DNA of 64,000 bases from Lutibacter sp. HS1-25. Its GTDB lineage: Bacteria; Bacteroidota; Bacteroidia; Flavobacteriales; Flavobacteriaceae. The notes below the pieces were generated by a model. The model was not told where the DNA came from. It searched no databases and was given only the letters and a program-made list of their open reading frames with translations. Positions 1-7,359 of the stretch are shown here, piece by piece. Positions within the stretch are counted from its first letter, which is position 1, and the number at the start of each line of letters is the position of its first letter. The stretch lies in contig NZ_RHLN01000001.1 of the NCBI RefSeq assembly GCF_004121075.1, forward strand, positions 124,001 through 188,000, written 5' to 3'. Both the position numbers and the translations under genes were made by a program.

Positions 1-279
1 GAAAAAGATATCAATATACCAGCTTTGGAATCAACAACAAATGAGTTGATTGAAACCATACAAGATTTTAATGCATCTAGTAAATTGGGTATTTCAAAAG
101 AAACAATTCAACAATTAAAAGAAGTGTTACAAAGTGCCGATTTGGTGAAATTTGCAAAATCAGCGCCTATTGTTGAAGAAATTAAAGGTCATAGAAATTT
201 AGCCGAACGCATTTTGCAAAGTCTAAAACCTGTAAAAGTTGAAGAACCCTTAAAAGAGAAAGAAAATGAGGTGGAATAA
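1..279 (+). CDS. C-terminal end of an unidentified protein upstream of batA (5' partial)
   Basis: The frame is open from base 1 to the stop at 277-279, so the gene begins outside the window; the TTG at 25 is only an internal leucine codon. About 92 residues are visible. They are charged and probably helical and end in a lysine/glutamate-rich tail, with no motif I recognise. The stop lies 14 bases inside batA, so the two are translationally coupled and this should be the last part of the gene that usually separates the DUF58 gene from batA in Bacteroidota Bat operons. That placement is inferred from context only; the function is unknown. Confidence 0.7.
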   Translation, partial: EKDINIPALESTTNELIETIQDFNASSKLGISKETIQQLKEVLQSADLVKFAKSAPIVEEIKGHRNLAERILQSLKPVKVEEPLKEKENEVE

Positions 280-1273
280 TTTTGAGTTTCTAAATCCGGA
301 GTTCTTTTGGTTTTTAACAATTATTCCGGCATTGGTAATCTGGTATTTTTTGGTACGCAATAGAGATACTGCAAGCTTAACCATTACAAGCACAACTGGT
401 TTTAAAGTAAAACCTTCAAAAGTTGCAAAGTTAAAACCAATATTAGCAGTTTTAAGACTGGCAGCACTTACGTTGTTGATAATTGCTTTGGCAAGACCAA
501 GAATTGTTGAAGTTAGTTCGCATTCTAAAACCAATAAAGGTATTGACATTGTAATGGCAATAGATGTTTCGGCAAGTATGTTGTCTCGCGATTTAAAACC
601 AAATAGGTTAGAAGCGCTAAAAAGTGTAGCAGGTGAGTTTATATCTCAGCGTCCAAATGATAGAATAGGAATTGTAGTTTACGCTGGAGAAAGTTTTACA
701 AAAACACCCATTACAAGCGATAAACGCATTGTTAGAAATACCATTTCTGATATAAAATGGGGCGAATTAGATGGTGGTACAGCTATTGGCATGGGCTTAG
801 GATCGGCCGTAAACAGGTTAAAAGGAAGTAAAGCAAAAAGTAAAGTAATTATTTTATTAACCGATGGTGTAAATAATACCGGTTTTGTAGATCCAAAAAC
901 AGCAACCGAATTGGCTGTTGGCTTGGGTATAAAAGTCTATACAATTGGCTTAGGAACCAATGGTAATGCGCCATCACCTTATGCAAAAGATCCTAGAACG
1001 GGCGAATTGTTATTTAGAAATGCACCTGTTGAAATTGATGAGGATTTGTTAAAGTACATTGCCAATGAAACCGAAGGAAAATATTTTAGAGCAACTGACA
1101 ATACCAAATTAAAGGCCATTTACGAAGAAATTAACAAGCTAGAAAAAACAGAAATAGAAGAGTTTAAATATTACAATTACGAAGAAAAATACAGACTGCT
1201 GGTTATTTTAGCAGGATTTTTAATTTTAATTGAGGTGTTGTTAAAAAATACCATATTTAAAAGTTTTATTTAA
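266..1273 (+). CDS. batA: BatA, von Willebrand factor A domain membrane protein
   Basis: This 335-residue protein has two N-terminal membrane helices (about 10-30 and 55-78), a vWA domain (about 92-290) and a C-terminal helix (about 308-328). The MIDAS metal site is visible as DVSAS starting at Asp100, with a later GGTAIG threonine and a LLTDG aspartate. Bat proteins are known as an inner-membrane complex linked to aerotolerance and envelope stress in Bacteroides and to virulence in spirochaetes. The start overlaps the preceding gene by 14 bases. The batA-E order and the paralogous vWA gene just downstream make the assignment firm; the biochemical role is still unsettled for the whole family. 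Confidence 0.93.
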   Translation: MRWNNFEFLNPEFFWFLTIIPALVIWYFLVRNRDTASLTITSTTGFKVKPSKVAKLKPILAVLRLAALTLLIIALARPRIVEVSSHSKTNKGIDIVMAIDVSASMLSRDLKPNRLEALKSVAGEFISQRPNDRIGIVVYAGESFTKTPITSDKRIVRNTISDIKWGELDGGTAIGMGLGSAVNRLKGSKAKSKVIILLTDGVNNTGFVDPKTATELAVGLGIKVYTIGLGTNGNAPSPYAKDPRTGELLFRNAPVEIDEDLLKYIANETEGKYFRATDNTKLKAIYEEINKLEKTEIEEFKYYNYEEKYRLLVILAGFLILIEVLLKNTIFKSFI

Positions 1274-1348
1274 AGAAATTAAATGCTTTACGAAAAGCAC
1301 AAATTAGCAATTAAACCATTCAACCTTTAAACTTATAAACAGAAGGAA

Positions 1349-2386
1349 ATGTATCAAATAGAAGAACCAACATATTTTATTTACTTAGCAATTATTCCAG
1401 TAATATTTGTACTGTTTTTGTTGGTGCTTTGGTGGAAAAAGCGAACACAAAAACAATTTGCAGACAGTGATTTAATTAACAGATTAAGTCCAGAAAAATC
1501 TACGTTTAAATCATTTTTAAAAATCTCAGTGCTTAGTTTAGGACTGGCTTTTTTAATAGTTTCATTAACAAACCCAAAAATGGGCACAAAATTAGAAACT
1601 ATCAAACGTGAAGGTGTAGATATTGTTTTTGCTTTAGACGTTTCTAAAAGTATGTTGGCTGAGGATATTGCACCAAGCAGGTTAGACAAAGCAAAGCAAA
1701 TTATTACTAAAATTATAGATAATTTGGGTAGCGACAGGGTTGGAATTATAATTTACGCAGGCAACTCTTATCCGTTATTGCCAATAACAACAGACCACGC
1801 TGCGGCAAAAATGTTTTTACAAAATGCAGATCCCGATATGGTTTCAAGTCAAGGAACTGCAATTGGTGGCGCCATTGATAGAGGTATTACTTATTTTGAT
1901 GATCAAGAGCAAACAAACCGATTTTTATTTGTTGTTTCAGATGGCGAAGATCATAACGAAAGTCCAGAAACATTGGCCAAAGATGCAGTTTCAAAAGGTA
2001 TTAAAATTTTTACCATTGGAGTTGGTACAGAAAAAGGAGGCGTTATTCCTATCAAAGAAAACGGAAAAGTAATTAGTTATAAAAAAGACAATCAGGGCGA
2101 AGTTGTAATTACTACAATGAATCAGCAGGTTTTACAAGATATTGCCGATGAAGGTAAAGGAAAATACATCAACGGAAATAAAACACAGGAAGCCATTGAT
2201 ACCGTTAACGATTTATTGTTGAAAGCGGAAAAAAGCGAATTTGAAACAAAACAATTTTCAGATTATAAAGATCAGTTTCAATGGTTTATAGGTTTTGCTT
2301 TGTTGTTTTTAATTATAGATACTTTGTTGTTAGAAAAGAAAACAAAATGGGTTCAAAAATTAAATTTATTCAATGAAAAGAAATAG
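1349..2386 (+). CDS. batB: BatB, von Willebrand factor A domain membrane protein
   Basis: A 345-residue paralogue of the preceding BatA with the same plan: N-terminal helices (about 10-28 and 55-75), a vWA domain with an intact DVSKS MIDAS motif starting at Asp97, and one C-terminal helix (about 312-332). The ATG follows a purine-rich AGAAGGAA stretch, the clearest ribosome-binding-like site in this operon. Its 3' end overlaps batC by 14 bases. The 75-base gap after batA holds only a short weak hairpin, so co-transcription is likely. The vWA domain is expected to face the periplasm and to bind partner proteins in a metal-dependent way. Confidence 0.92.
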   Translation: MYQIEEPTYFIYLAIIPVIFVLFLLVLWWKKRTQKQFADSDLINRLSPEKSTFKSFLKISVLSLGLAFLIVSLTNPKMGTKLETIKREGVDIVFALDVSKSMLAEDIAPSRLDKAKQIITKIIDNLGSDRVGIIIYAGNSYPLLPITTDHAAAKMFLQNADPDMVSSQGTAIGGAIDRGITYFDDQEQTNRFLFVVSDGEDHNESPETLAKDAVSKGIKIFTIGVGTEKGGVIPIKENGKVISYKKDNQGEVVITTMNQQVLQDIADEGKGKYINGNKTQEAIDTVNDLLLKAEKSEFETKQFSDYKDQFQWFIGFALLFLIIDTLLLEKKTKWVQKLNLFNEKK

Positions 2387-3179
2387 TTTAATCATATTAT
2401 TTTTAAGTTTTACCTTGTTGCTTTTTTCTCAGGAAAAAGATCAGGAAAAATTGAATCGTGAAGCTAGGGAAGATGTAAGATCAGGAAACGAATTTTACAA
2501 TCAGTTAAAATTTGCTGAAGCTGAGGTTGAATATAAAAAAGCATTGTCTAAAAATCCTAATTATGCAAAAGCATCGTACAATTTAGGAAATGCAATTTAT
2601 ATGCAAGATAGAAATAAAGAAGCCGTTGCGCAATTTGAATTAATTGAGAAAATGGCTTCAGATAAAATGAGCAAAGCAGAAGCGTATCACAATATGGGTA
2701 ATTCTTTTATGAAAGAAAAGCAATACGATAAAGCAGTTGCAGCCTATAAAAATTCGATGCGTAACAATTCTAAAGACGATGAAACACGTTATAATTTAGC
2801 CTTGGCTCAAAAGTTATTACAAGATCAACAAAATCAAGATAACAAAGACGATAAGGATAATAAAGATAACAAAGACAATAAAGACGATCAAAACAAAGAT
2901 CAGAAAGATAAAGATGGTGGTGATAAAGACAAAAATGAAGATAAAAAAGATGATCAGGATAAGAATGAAGATAAGCAAGATGATAAAAGTGATCAGCAAA
3001 AAAATCAAGATCAAAAAGATAAAGAAGAACAGCAACAACAGCCTAGACCTAATCAATTGTCTCCAGAGCAAATGAAACAATTACTAGAGGCTATGAATAA
3101 CGAAGAAAATAAAACACAGCAAAAATTAAACGAACAACAAACACAAGGCGTAAAAATTAATCAAGAAAAAGACTGGTAA
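2373..3179 (+). CDS. batC: BatC, TPR protein with long acidic/lysine low-complexity tail
   Basis: 268 residues: a signal peptide (MKRNSLIILFLSFTLLLFS), tetratricopeptide repeats at about 30-145, then a very biased segment of Asp, Lys, Asn and Gln at about 150-220, and a short Gln/Pro-rich end. The TPR part should be a periplasmic protein-interaction platform of the Bat complex. The start is fixed by the overlap with batB and by the signal peptide. The biased segment is encoded by imperfect DNA repeats and probably varies in length between strains. Size, order and TPR content match BatC; the tail is unusually long and charged. Confidence 0.88.
   Translation: MKRNSLIILFLSFTLLLFSQEKDQEKLNREAREDVRSGNEFYNQLKFAEAEVEYKKALSKNPNYAKASYNLGNAIYMQDRNKEAVAQFELIEKMASDKMSKAEAYHNMGNSFMKEKQYDKAVAAYKNSMRNNSKDDETRYNLALAQKLLQDQQNQDNKDDKDNKDNKDNKDDQNKDQKDKDGGDKDKNEDKKDDQDKNEDKQDDKSDQQKNQDQKDKEEQQQQPRPNQLSPEQMKQLLEAMNNEENKTQQKLNEQQTQGVKINQEKDW
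2826..3040 (+). repeat. Imperfect repeats coding the Asp/Lys/Asn tail of BatC
   Basis: Purine-rich units such as GATAAAGAC, AACAAAGAT and GATCAG follow one another with codon-level variation. They encode alternating Asp-Lys-Asn-Gln. The antisense frame across the same bases reads as an artificial Ile/Leu/Phe-rich string and is not a gene. Confidence 0.75.
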
Positions 3180-3187
3180 TTAAAATT

Positions 3188-4957
3188 ATGAGATTAAAGA
3201 AGTTTTACATACTCGGTATTTTAGTATTTGCATCGCAATTACTGTTTGCTCAAATAGAGTTTAAAGCATCTGTGAGTAAAAATAAATTAGGTGTAAATCA
3301 GCGTTTTAGAGTCGAATTTGCTGTAAATAAACAAGGTGCAGACAATTTTGAACCACCTTCGTTTGAAAATTTTAGAGTCGTTGCAGGTCCAAGTTCATCT
3401 ATAAACCAGTCGTGGATAAACGGAAAATCTAGCTTTTCTCAAGCCTATATTTATATTGTAGAACCTACTAGAGAAGGCGAGTACACTATTGGTTCTGCAA
3501 AAATTGAATATGAAGGCAAAATAATAAGTTCAAATCCAGTTAAAATCACCGTTACAAAAGAGGTTGAGGTACCAAAAGACCCTAATAACCCTGAATATAT
3601 AGCGCAGCAAAATATTCATTTAGTAGCTGAGGTTTCAAATTTATCACCTTATGTTGGTGAAGGAATTTATGTTGTTTACAAGTTATTTGTTAGTGAAAAT
3701 ATTAGTGTAAACGATTGGCGTGTAAGTGAATCTCCTCAATACAATGGTTTTTGGAATCAGGATATTGAAGTTAGAGAAATTGAAGTTAAAAAAGGAAAAT
3801 ACAATGGCGAAGATTACAGATATATTGTACTTAAAAAAGCCGTCTTAATTCCGCAGAGAGATGGAAAGCTAACTATTGAACCTATGAAAATGAATTTTTC
3901 GGTTGGAATTCCAACTGGAAACGGAGATTTCTTTGGGAACATGATTACCCGAAATATTAGTTATTCAGCCGAATCTCCAACCAAAGATGTAAATGTAAAA
4001 GCGCTTCCTGAAGTTGGGAAACCTGCTGATTTTACCGGCGCAGTTGGTGATTTTGATTTTACAGTAGCAGCTAATAAAAACGAGTTAAAAGCAAATGATG
4101 CAGCTCAAATTGATGTAAAAGTTTCGGGAAGTGGAAACTTAAAACTTTTTGATATACCTAAAATTGTAACACCAGCAGAGTTAGAGGTTTATACGCCAGA
4201 GCATAAAGAAGATGTTGCAACAAGTTTAAGTGGTTTAAGAGGAAGTGTTTCAGATACTTATACAATTGTGCCGCAGTACAAAGGAAAATATAAAATTCCA
4301 GCAGTTAGTTTTTCATATTTTAATCCTTCCGAAGAAAAGTATAAAACAATTACTATTGAACCAATTATTGTTGATGTTTTAGAAGGAAAAGAATTGCCTT
4401 CAGCAGGAAATACTACCGATACAAGTGTTGTTAAGCAGCAAGTGGTTGCAAACGATAATAATTTTAGGTTTATAGCTTTAAGAACCGAGTTTCATACCAA
4501 ACAGAAAAAAGAATTTTTACATACTACTCAGTTTTATTTACTGTTATTACTGCCATTTTTAGCCATTCCAATAGGGATATTTATTGGTAAAAAACGCGCT
4601 AAAAGAGCAGGCGATATTTTTGGAAATAAAATTAGACTGGCTGATAGATTGGCAAGAAAATATTTGTTTGCAGCTAAAAAGCAATTGGGCAATCACGAGG
4701 CATTTTATGTGGCTTTGGAAAAAGCATTACACAATTTTTTAAAAGCAAAATTGTTTGTTGAAACATCTGATATTTCAAAAGAAAAAATAGCTGAAATGTT
4801 AGAGAAAAAAGGTGTTGATGCAGCAACAATAAATGAGTTTATAGCTGTTTTAAAAGATTGTGATTTTGCGCGTTATACACCAACCACAAATGTAATGATG
4901 AAGCAGGAGTATGAAAAAGCAAAAGAAGTAATAACCAAAGTAGACAAATATTTATAA
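3188..4957 (+). CDS. batD: BatD, oxygen-tolerance membrane protein
   Basis: 589 residues with a signal peptide ending near FAQIEFKA, a long series of beta-rich domains (about 25-430), one transmembrane helix (about 447-467) and a cytoplasmic helical tail. This is the usual BatD plan. The Ig-like periplasmic part carries typical motifs for the family such as SGSGNLKLF and FSYFNP. It starts 8 bases after batC and ends one base before batE, so it sits inside one operon. BatD is expected to hold the membrane complex together with BatA/BatB; no enzymatic site is visible. Confidence 0.92.
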   Translation: MRLKKFYILGILVFASQLLFAQIEFKASVSKNKLGVNQRFRVEFAVNKQGADNFEPPSFENFRVVAGPSSSINQSWINGKSSFSQAYIYIVEPTREGEYTIGSAKIEYEGKIISSNPVKITVTKEVEVPKDPNNPEYIAQQNIHLVAEVSNLSPYVGEGIYVVYKLFVSENISVNDWRVSESPQYNGFWNQDIEVREIEVKKGKYNGEDYRYIVLKKAVLIPQRDGKLTIEPMKMNFSVGIPTGNGDFFGNMITRNISYSAESPTKDVNVKALPEVGKPADFTGAVGDFDFTVAANKNELKANDAAQIDVKVSGSGNLKLFDIPKIVTPAELEVYTPEHKEDVATSLSGLRGSVSDTYTIVPQYKGKYKIPAVSFSYFNPSEEKYKTITIEPIIVDVLEGKELPSAGNTTDTSVVKQQVVANDNNFRFIALRTEFHTKQKKEFLHTTQFYLLLLLPFLAIPIGIFIGKKRAKRAGDIFGNKIRLADRLARKYLFAAKKQLGNHEAFYVALEKALHNFLKAKLFVETSDISKEKIAEMLEKKGVDAATINEFIAVLKDCDFARYTPTTNVMMKQEYEKAKEVITKVDKYL

Positions 4958-4958
4958 G

Positions 4959-5711
4959 ATGAAAAAATTTGTTACTATACTATTGATGTTTTTGGGTTTT
5001 GTAAGCCATGCTGAAACCCCAGAAAAGCTATTTCAAGAGGCAAATACATTTTACAAGGTTGAAGATTATAATAGAGCCTTGGGCGTTTATTTGGCTATTG
5101 AGGAAAAAGGGTATGTTTCTACCGATTTGTATTATAATTTAGCAAATTGCTACTACAAATTAAACAAAGTAGCACCTGCTATTTATTATTATGAAAAGGC
5201 TTTAAAGGTTGATCCTACAAATGAAGATGCGCAACATAATTTGGTTTTTGCCAAACGTATGACTTTGGATGTTATTGAAGATTTGCCAAAAACGTTTTTA
5301 CAGCGTTTTTCTGAAAATGTAATTCAAAAATTCTCATTTGATACTTGGGCATTGATAGCTGTAATTACCTCATTTTTAGCTTCTTTGTTGTTTTTGTTGT
5401 ACTATTTTTCTGGTTCTTCAAAACTAAAATTATTGTACTTTAATACCACTATTTTAATGGTTTTTATACTGTTGGTAACCGTGTATTTTGCCTATGATAA
5501 TTACGATACCGTTCAAAAAGATAGAACTGCTATTATTTTTGCAACCAAGGCTGAAATTAAAAATGCACCTACTAACAATAGTGACGATGCTTTTGAATTA
5601 CACGAAGGAACCAAAGTGCTTATTTTAGATGAATTGGACGACTGGAAAAAAATTAAAATCGCCGACGGTAAAGTGGGGTGGATACCACAAAATGAGTTGA
5701 AAGAGATATAG
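4959..5711 (+). CDS. batE: BatE, TPR and SH3-like domain protein
   Basis: 250 residues: signal peptide (ends near SHAETPE), TPR repeats (about 20-100), two membrane helices (about 128-148 and 155-175) and a bacterial SH3-like domain at about 185-250 ending in GWIPQNELKEI. This is the last gene of the bat operon, one base after batD. SH3b domains often bind peptidoglycan or peptides, which suggests a link between the Bat complex and the cell wall (inference). No convincing terminator was found in the 126 bases that follow. Confidence 0.9.
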   Translation: MKKFVTILLMFLGFVSHAETPEKLFQEANTFYKVEDYNRALGVYLAIEEKGYVSTDLYYNLANCYYKLNKVAPAIYYYEKALKVDPTNEDAQHNLVFAKRMTLDVIEDLPKTFLQRFSENVIQKFSFDTWALIAVITSFLASLLFLLYYFSGSSKLKLLYFNTTILMVFILLVTVYFAYDNYDTVQKDRTAIIFATKAEIKNAPTNNSDDAFELHEGTKVLILDELDDWKKIKIADGKVGWIPQNELKEI

Positions 5712-5837
5712 GAAGGGAGTTTTAAGTCAAAAAGTCTAAAGTCTAAAGTTGAGACCAATTAGTCAACAACTTTAATAACTTGGCTGATTGTTGAGCGTAG
5801 CCGAAACCATTATAATTAATTTGAAGTCCAATAGCAT
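5712..5837. other. Convergent intergenic spacer with short repeats
   Basis: The spacer between batE and the O-methyltransferase holds AGTCTAA-type short tandem repeats (about 5727-5750), a weak inverted repeat (AAAGTTG/CAACTTT), and an 18-base GC-richer word at 5791-5808 (TTGAGCGTAGCCGAAACC) unlike its AT-rich surroundings. No gene and no clear terminator were seen. Confidence 0.5.
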
Positions 5838-6479
5838 TTAAATCACCCTACTAATTGTTAAGCCATCTCTAATAGGAAGTAACACAGTTTCAATTCTTGG
5901 GTCGTTGTTTAGTAGTTTATTATATTCTAACAATGCTTTAGTATCTGCATCTTTTGGATCTAACGCTTCAACTACTTTTCCACTCCATAAAACATTGTCT
6001 GATAAAATCACACCGTTTTTATTCATTTTATCAATTATTAAATTAAAATAATTGGTGTAGTTAGTTTTATCTGCATCAATAAAAACCAGGTCAAATTTGG
6101 CTTCAATGGTTGGGATAATTTCCAAAGCATTGCCTATTATAGGTTTAATTTGATTTTTGTAGTTAGATTTGTCAAAATATACTTTTGAAAAAGCTTCTAA
6201 TTCTTCATTTTTATCAATGGTATATAAAGTACCATCTTTTTGAATACCTTCAGCCAAACAAAGTGCAGAGTACCCTGTGTAAGTGCCTATTTCTAAAATA
6301 GTTAAAGGTTGAATTAATTTAGAAATCATTGCTAAAATTCTACCTTGAAAAGCACCACTTAACATTCGTGGATTCAATACTTTTTGCCAGGTTTCTTTAT
6401 TTAATTGTTGTAATAGTTGAGGTTCTTGTTGAGAATGATCAACAGCATATTGATCTATAGCTTCTGGTAAAAAATTCAT
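5838..6479 (-). CDS. SAM-dependent O-methyltransferase (class I, catechol/caffeoyl-CoA type)
   Basis: 213 residues with the Rossmann-type SAM site (LEIGTYTGYSALCLAEG, about 75-91), an acidic strand (YTIDKNEE) and the metal-binding region DLVFIDADKTNY followed by DNVLWSGKV. These are hallmarks of the small, divalent-metal-dependent O-methyltransferases related to caffeoyl-CoA methyltransferase (YrrM/MdmC type). Length is normal for the family. The substrate cannot be read from sequence. It lies 16 bases downstream of the small anti-sigma gene and may share its transcript. Confidence 0.9.
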   Translation of the reverse strand: MNFLPEAIDQYAVDHSQQEPQLLQQLNKETWQKVLNPRMLSGAFQGRILAMISKLIQPLTILEIGTYTGYSALCLAEGIQKDGTLYTIDKNEELEAFSKVYFDKSNYKNQIKPIIGNALEIIPTIEAKFDLVFIDADKTNYTNYFNLIIDKMNKNGVILSDNVLWSGKVVEALDPKDADTKALLEYNKLLNNDPRIETVLLPIRDGLTISRVI

Positions 6480-6495
6480 TTTTTGTAAAATATTT

Positions 6496-6744
6496 TTATT
6501 TCTGTGCTTTTAAATTGGCTTCCATAGCGTCTTTTTCATTGTTATTTAAACAACAACTTTTTTGTTTTTCAAAAGCTTGTTGTTTTTTATAACATTTGGT
6601 CAATACACTGTTTTGTTTTGAGTATAAACCACAATTTTTACATATAAAAAGATGTATATTTAATTGAATTTTTTCCCATAAAGATATCTCACCGTATTGG
6701 CTTTTGTCGCATAATGTTGTTGCTTTGTCGCAGCTTAATTTCAT
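6496..6744 (-). CDS. Small zinc-finger anti-sigma-like protein (zf-HC2 pattern)
   Basis: 82 residues. The spacing HLFICKNC (His-x3-Cys-x2-Cys) with an upstream cysteine pair is the ZAS zinc-binding signature of short cytoplasmic anti-sigma factors, and the sequence KIQLNIHLFICKNC fits the helix that carries it. The tail is lysine-rich with more cysteines (KSCCLNN). There is no membrane helix, so it should act in the cytosol, possibly sensing redox or zinc. It starts 11 bases after the ECF sigma gene, which strongly supports a sigma/anti-sigma pair. Target genes are unknown. Confidence 0.75.
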   Translation of the reverse strand: MKLSCDKATTLCDKSQYGEISLWEKIQLNIHLFICKNCGLYSKQNSVLTKCYKKQQAFEKQKSCCLNNNEKDAMEANLKAQK

Positions 6745-6755
6745 ACTAAACTTAT

Positions 6756-7325
6756 TTAATTTTTAAACCAATTATCTTCCATACATTTTCTTAGCTGTGT
6801 TCTAGCTCTATGAATTATCACCCATAAATTGGACGATGTAATTTCCAGTTCCTTACAAATATCTTCAGTTTCAATTTCTAAAATGGTTTTCATTCTAAAC
6901 ACTATAGCATATTTTTCAGGAAGGTTATTGATGCATTTTTCTAAAACAATATTTAGTTCGCTATTTTCAATATTTTTATCGGTTTCATTGTTCCAGTTAG
7001 CGGGTACCCTTTCTTCAATCCATTCGCCTTCTTTATCACCTTCAGTATAAAAATTCATTTTTATTTCAGCCTTTCCTTTGGCAGAATTTATTTTGCGATA
7101 ATGGTCAATAATTTTTCTTTTTAAAATTGAAATTAACCAAGTGCGTTCACTTGCCAATCCTTGAAAATTATCCATTGCTTTTAGGCCTGCAAAAAAAGTA
7201 TCTTGTACCAAATCTTTAGCAAGATCTCTATCGCTTATTCTGCTTATAGTGTAATTAAACAGAAAATCTGCGTGTAATTTTACCCAATTATCTGGATTTA
7301 AAGTATGTTTTACTTGTTGAGTCAT
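6756..7325 (-). CDS. ECF-family RNA polymerase sigma factor
   Basis: 189 residues with a sigma-70 region 2 (ISDRDLAKDLVQDTFFAGL and TWLISILKRKIIDHYRK) and a region 4 helix-turn-helix (LPEKYAIVFRMKTI to SSNLWVIIHRARTQLRKCM). It has the two-domain architecture of ECF factors. The neighbouring small zinc-finger protein is the probable anti-sigma factor. It is encoded just downstream of the large hybrid kinase on the same strand, with 34 bases between them, so read-through is possible. The acidic insertion around residues 95-125 is a little longer than usual. Confidence 0.9.
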   Translation of the reverse strand: MTQQVKHTLNPDNWVKLHADFLFNYTISRISDRDLAKDLVQDTFFAGLKAMDNFQGLASERTWLISILKRKIIDHYRKINSAKGKAEIKMNFYTEGDKEGEWIEERVPANWNNETDKNIENSELNIVLEKCINNLPEKYAIVFRMKTILEIETEDICKELEITSSNLWVIIHRARTQLRKCMEDNWFKN

Positions 7326-7359
7326 AGCAAATGTTGCGTTCTAATTTAGATTTTACGAA

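Noticed and set aside
2817-3080. Open minus-strand frame with a very hydrophobic Ile/Leu/Phe product
   Set aside because: It is the antisense image of the Asp/Lys repeat region of batC. The composition follows from the repeat and has no start context of its own.
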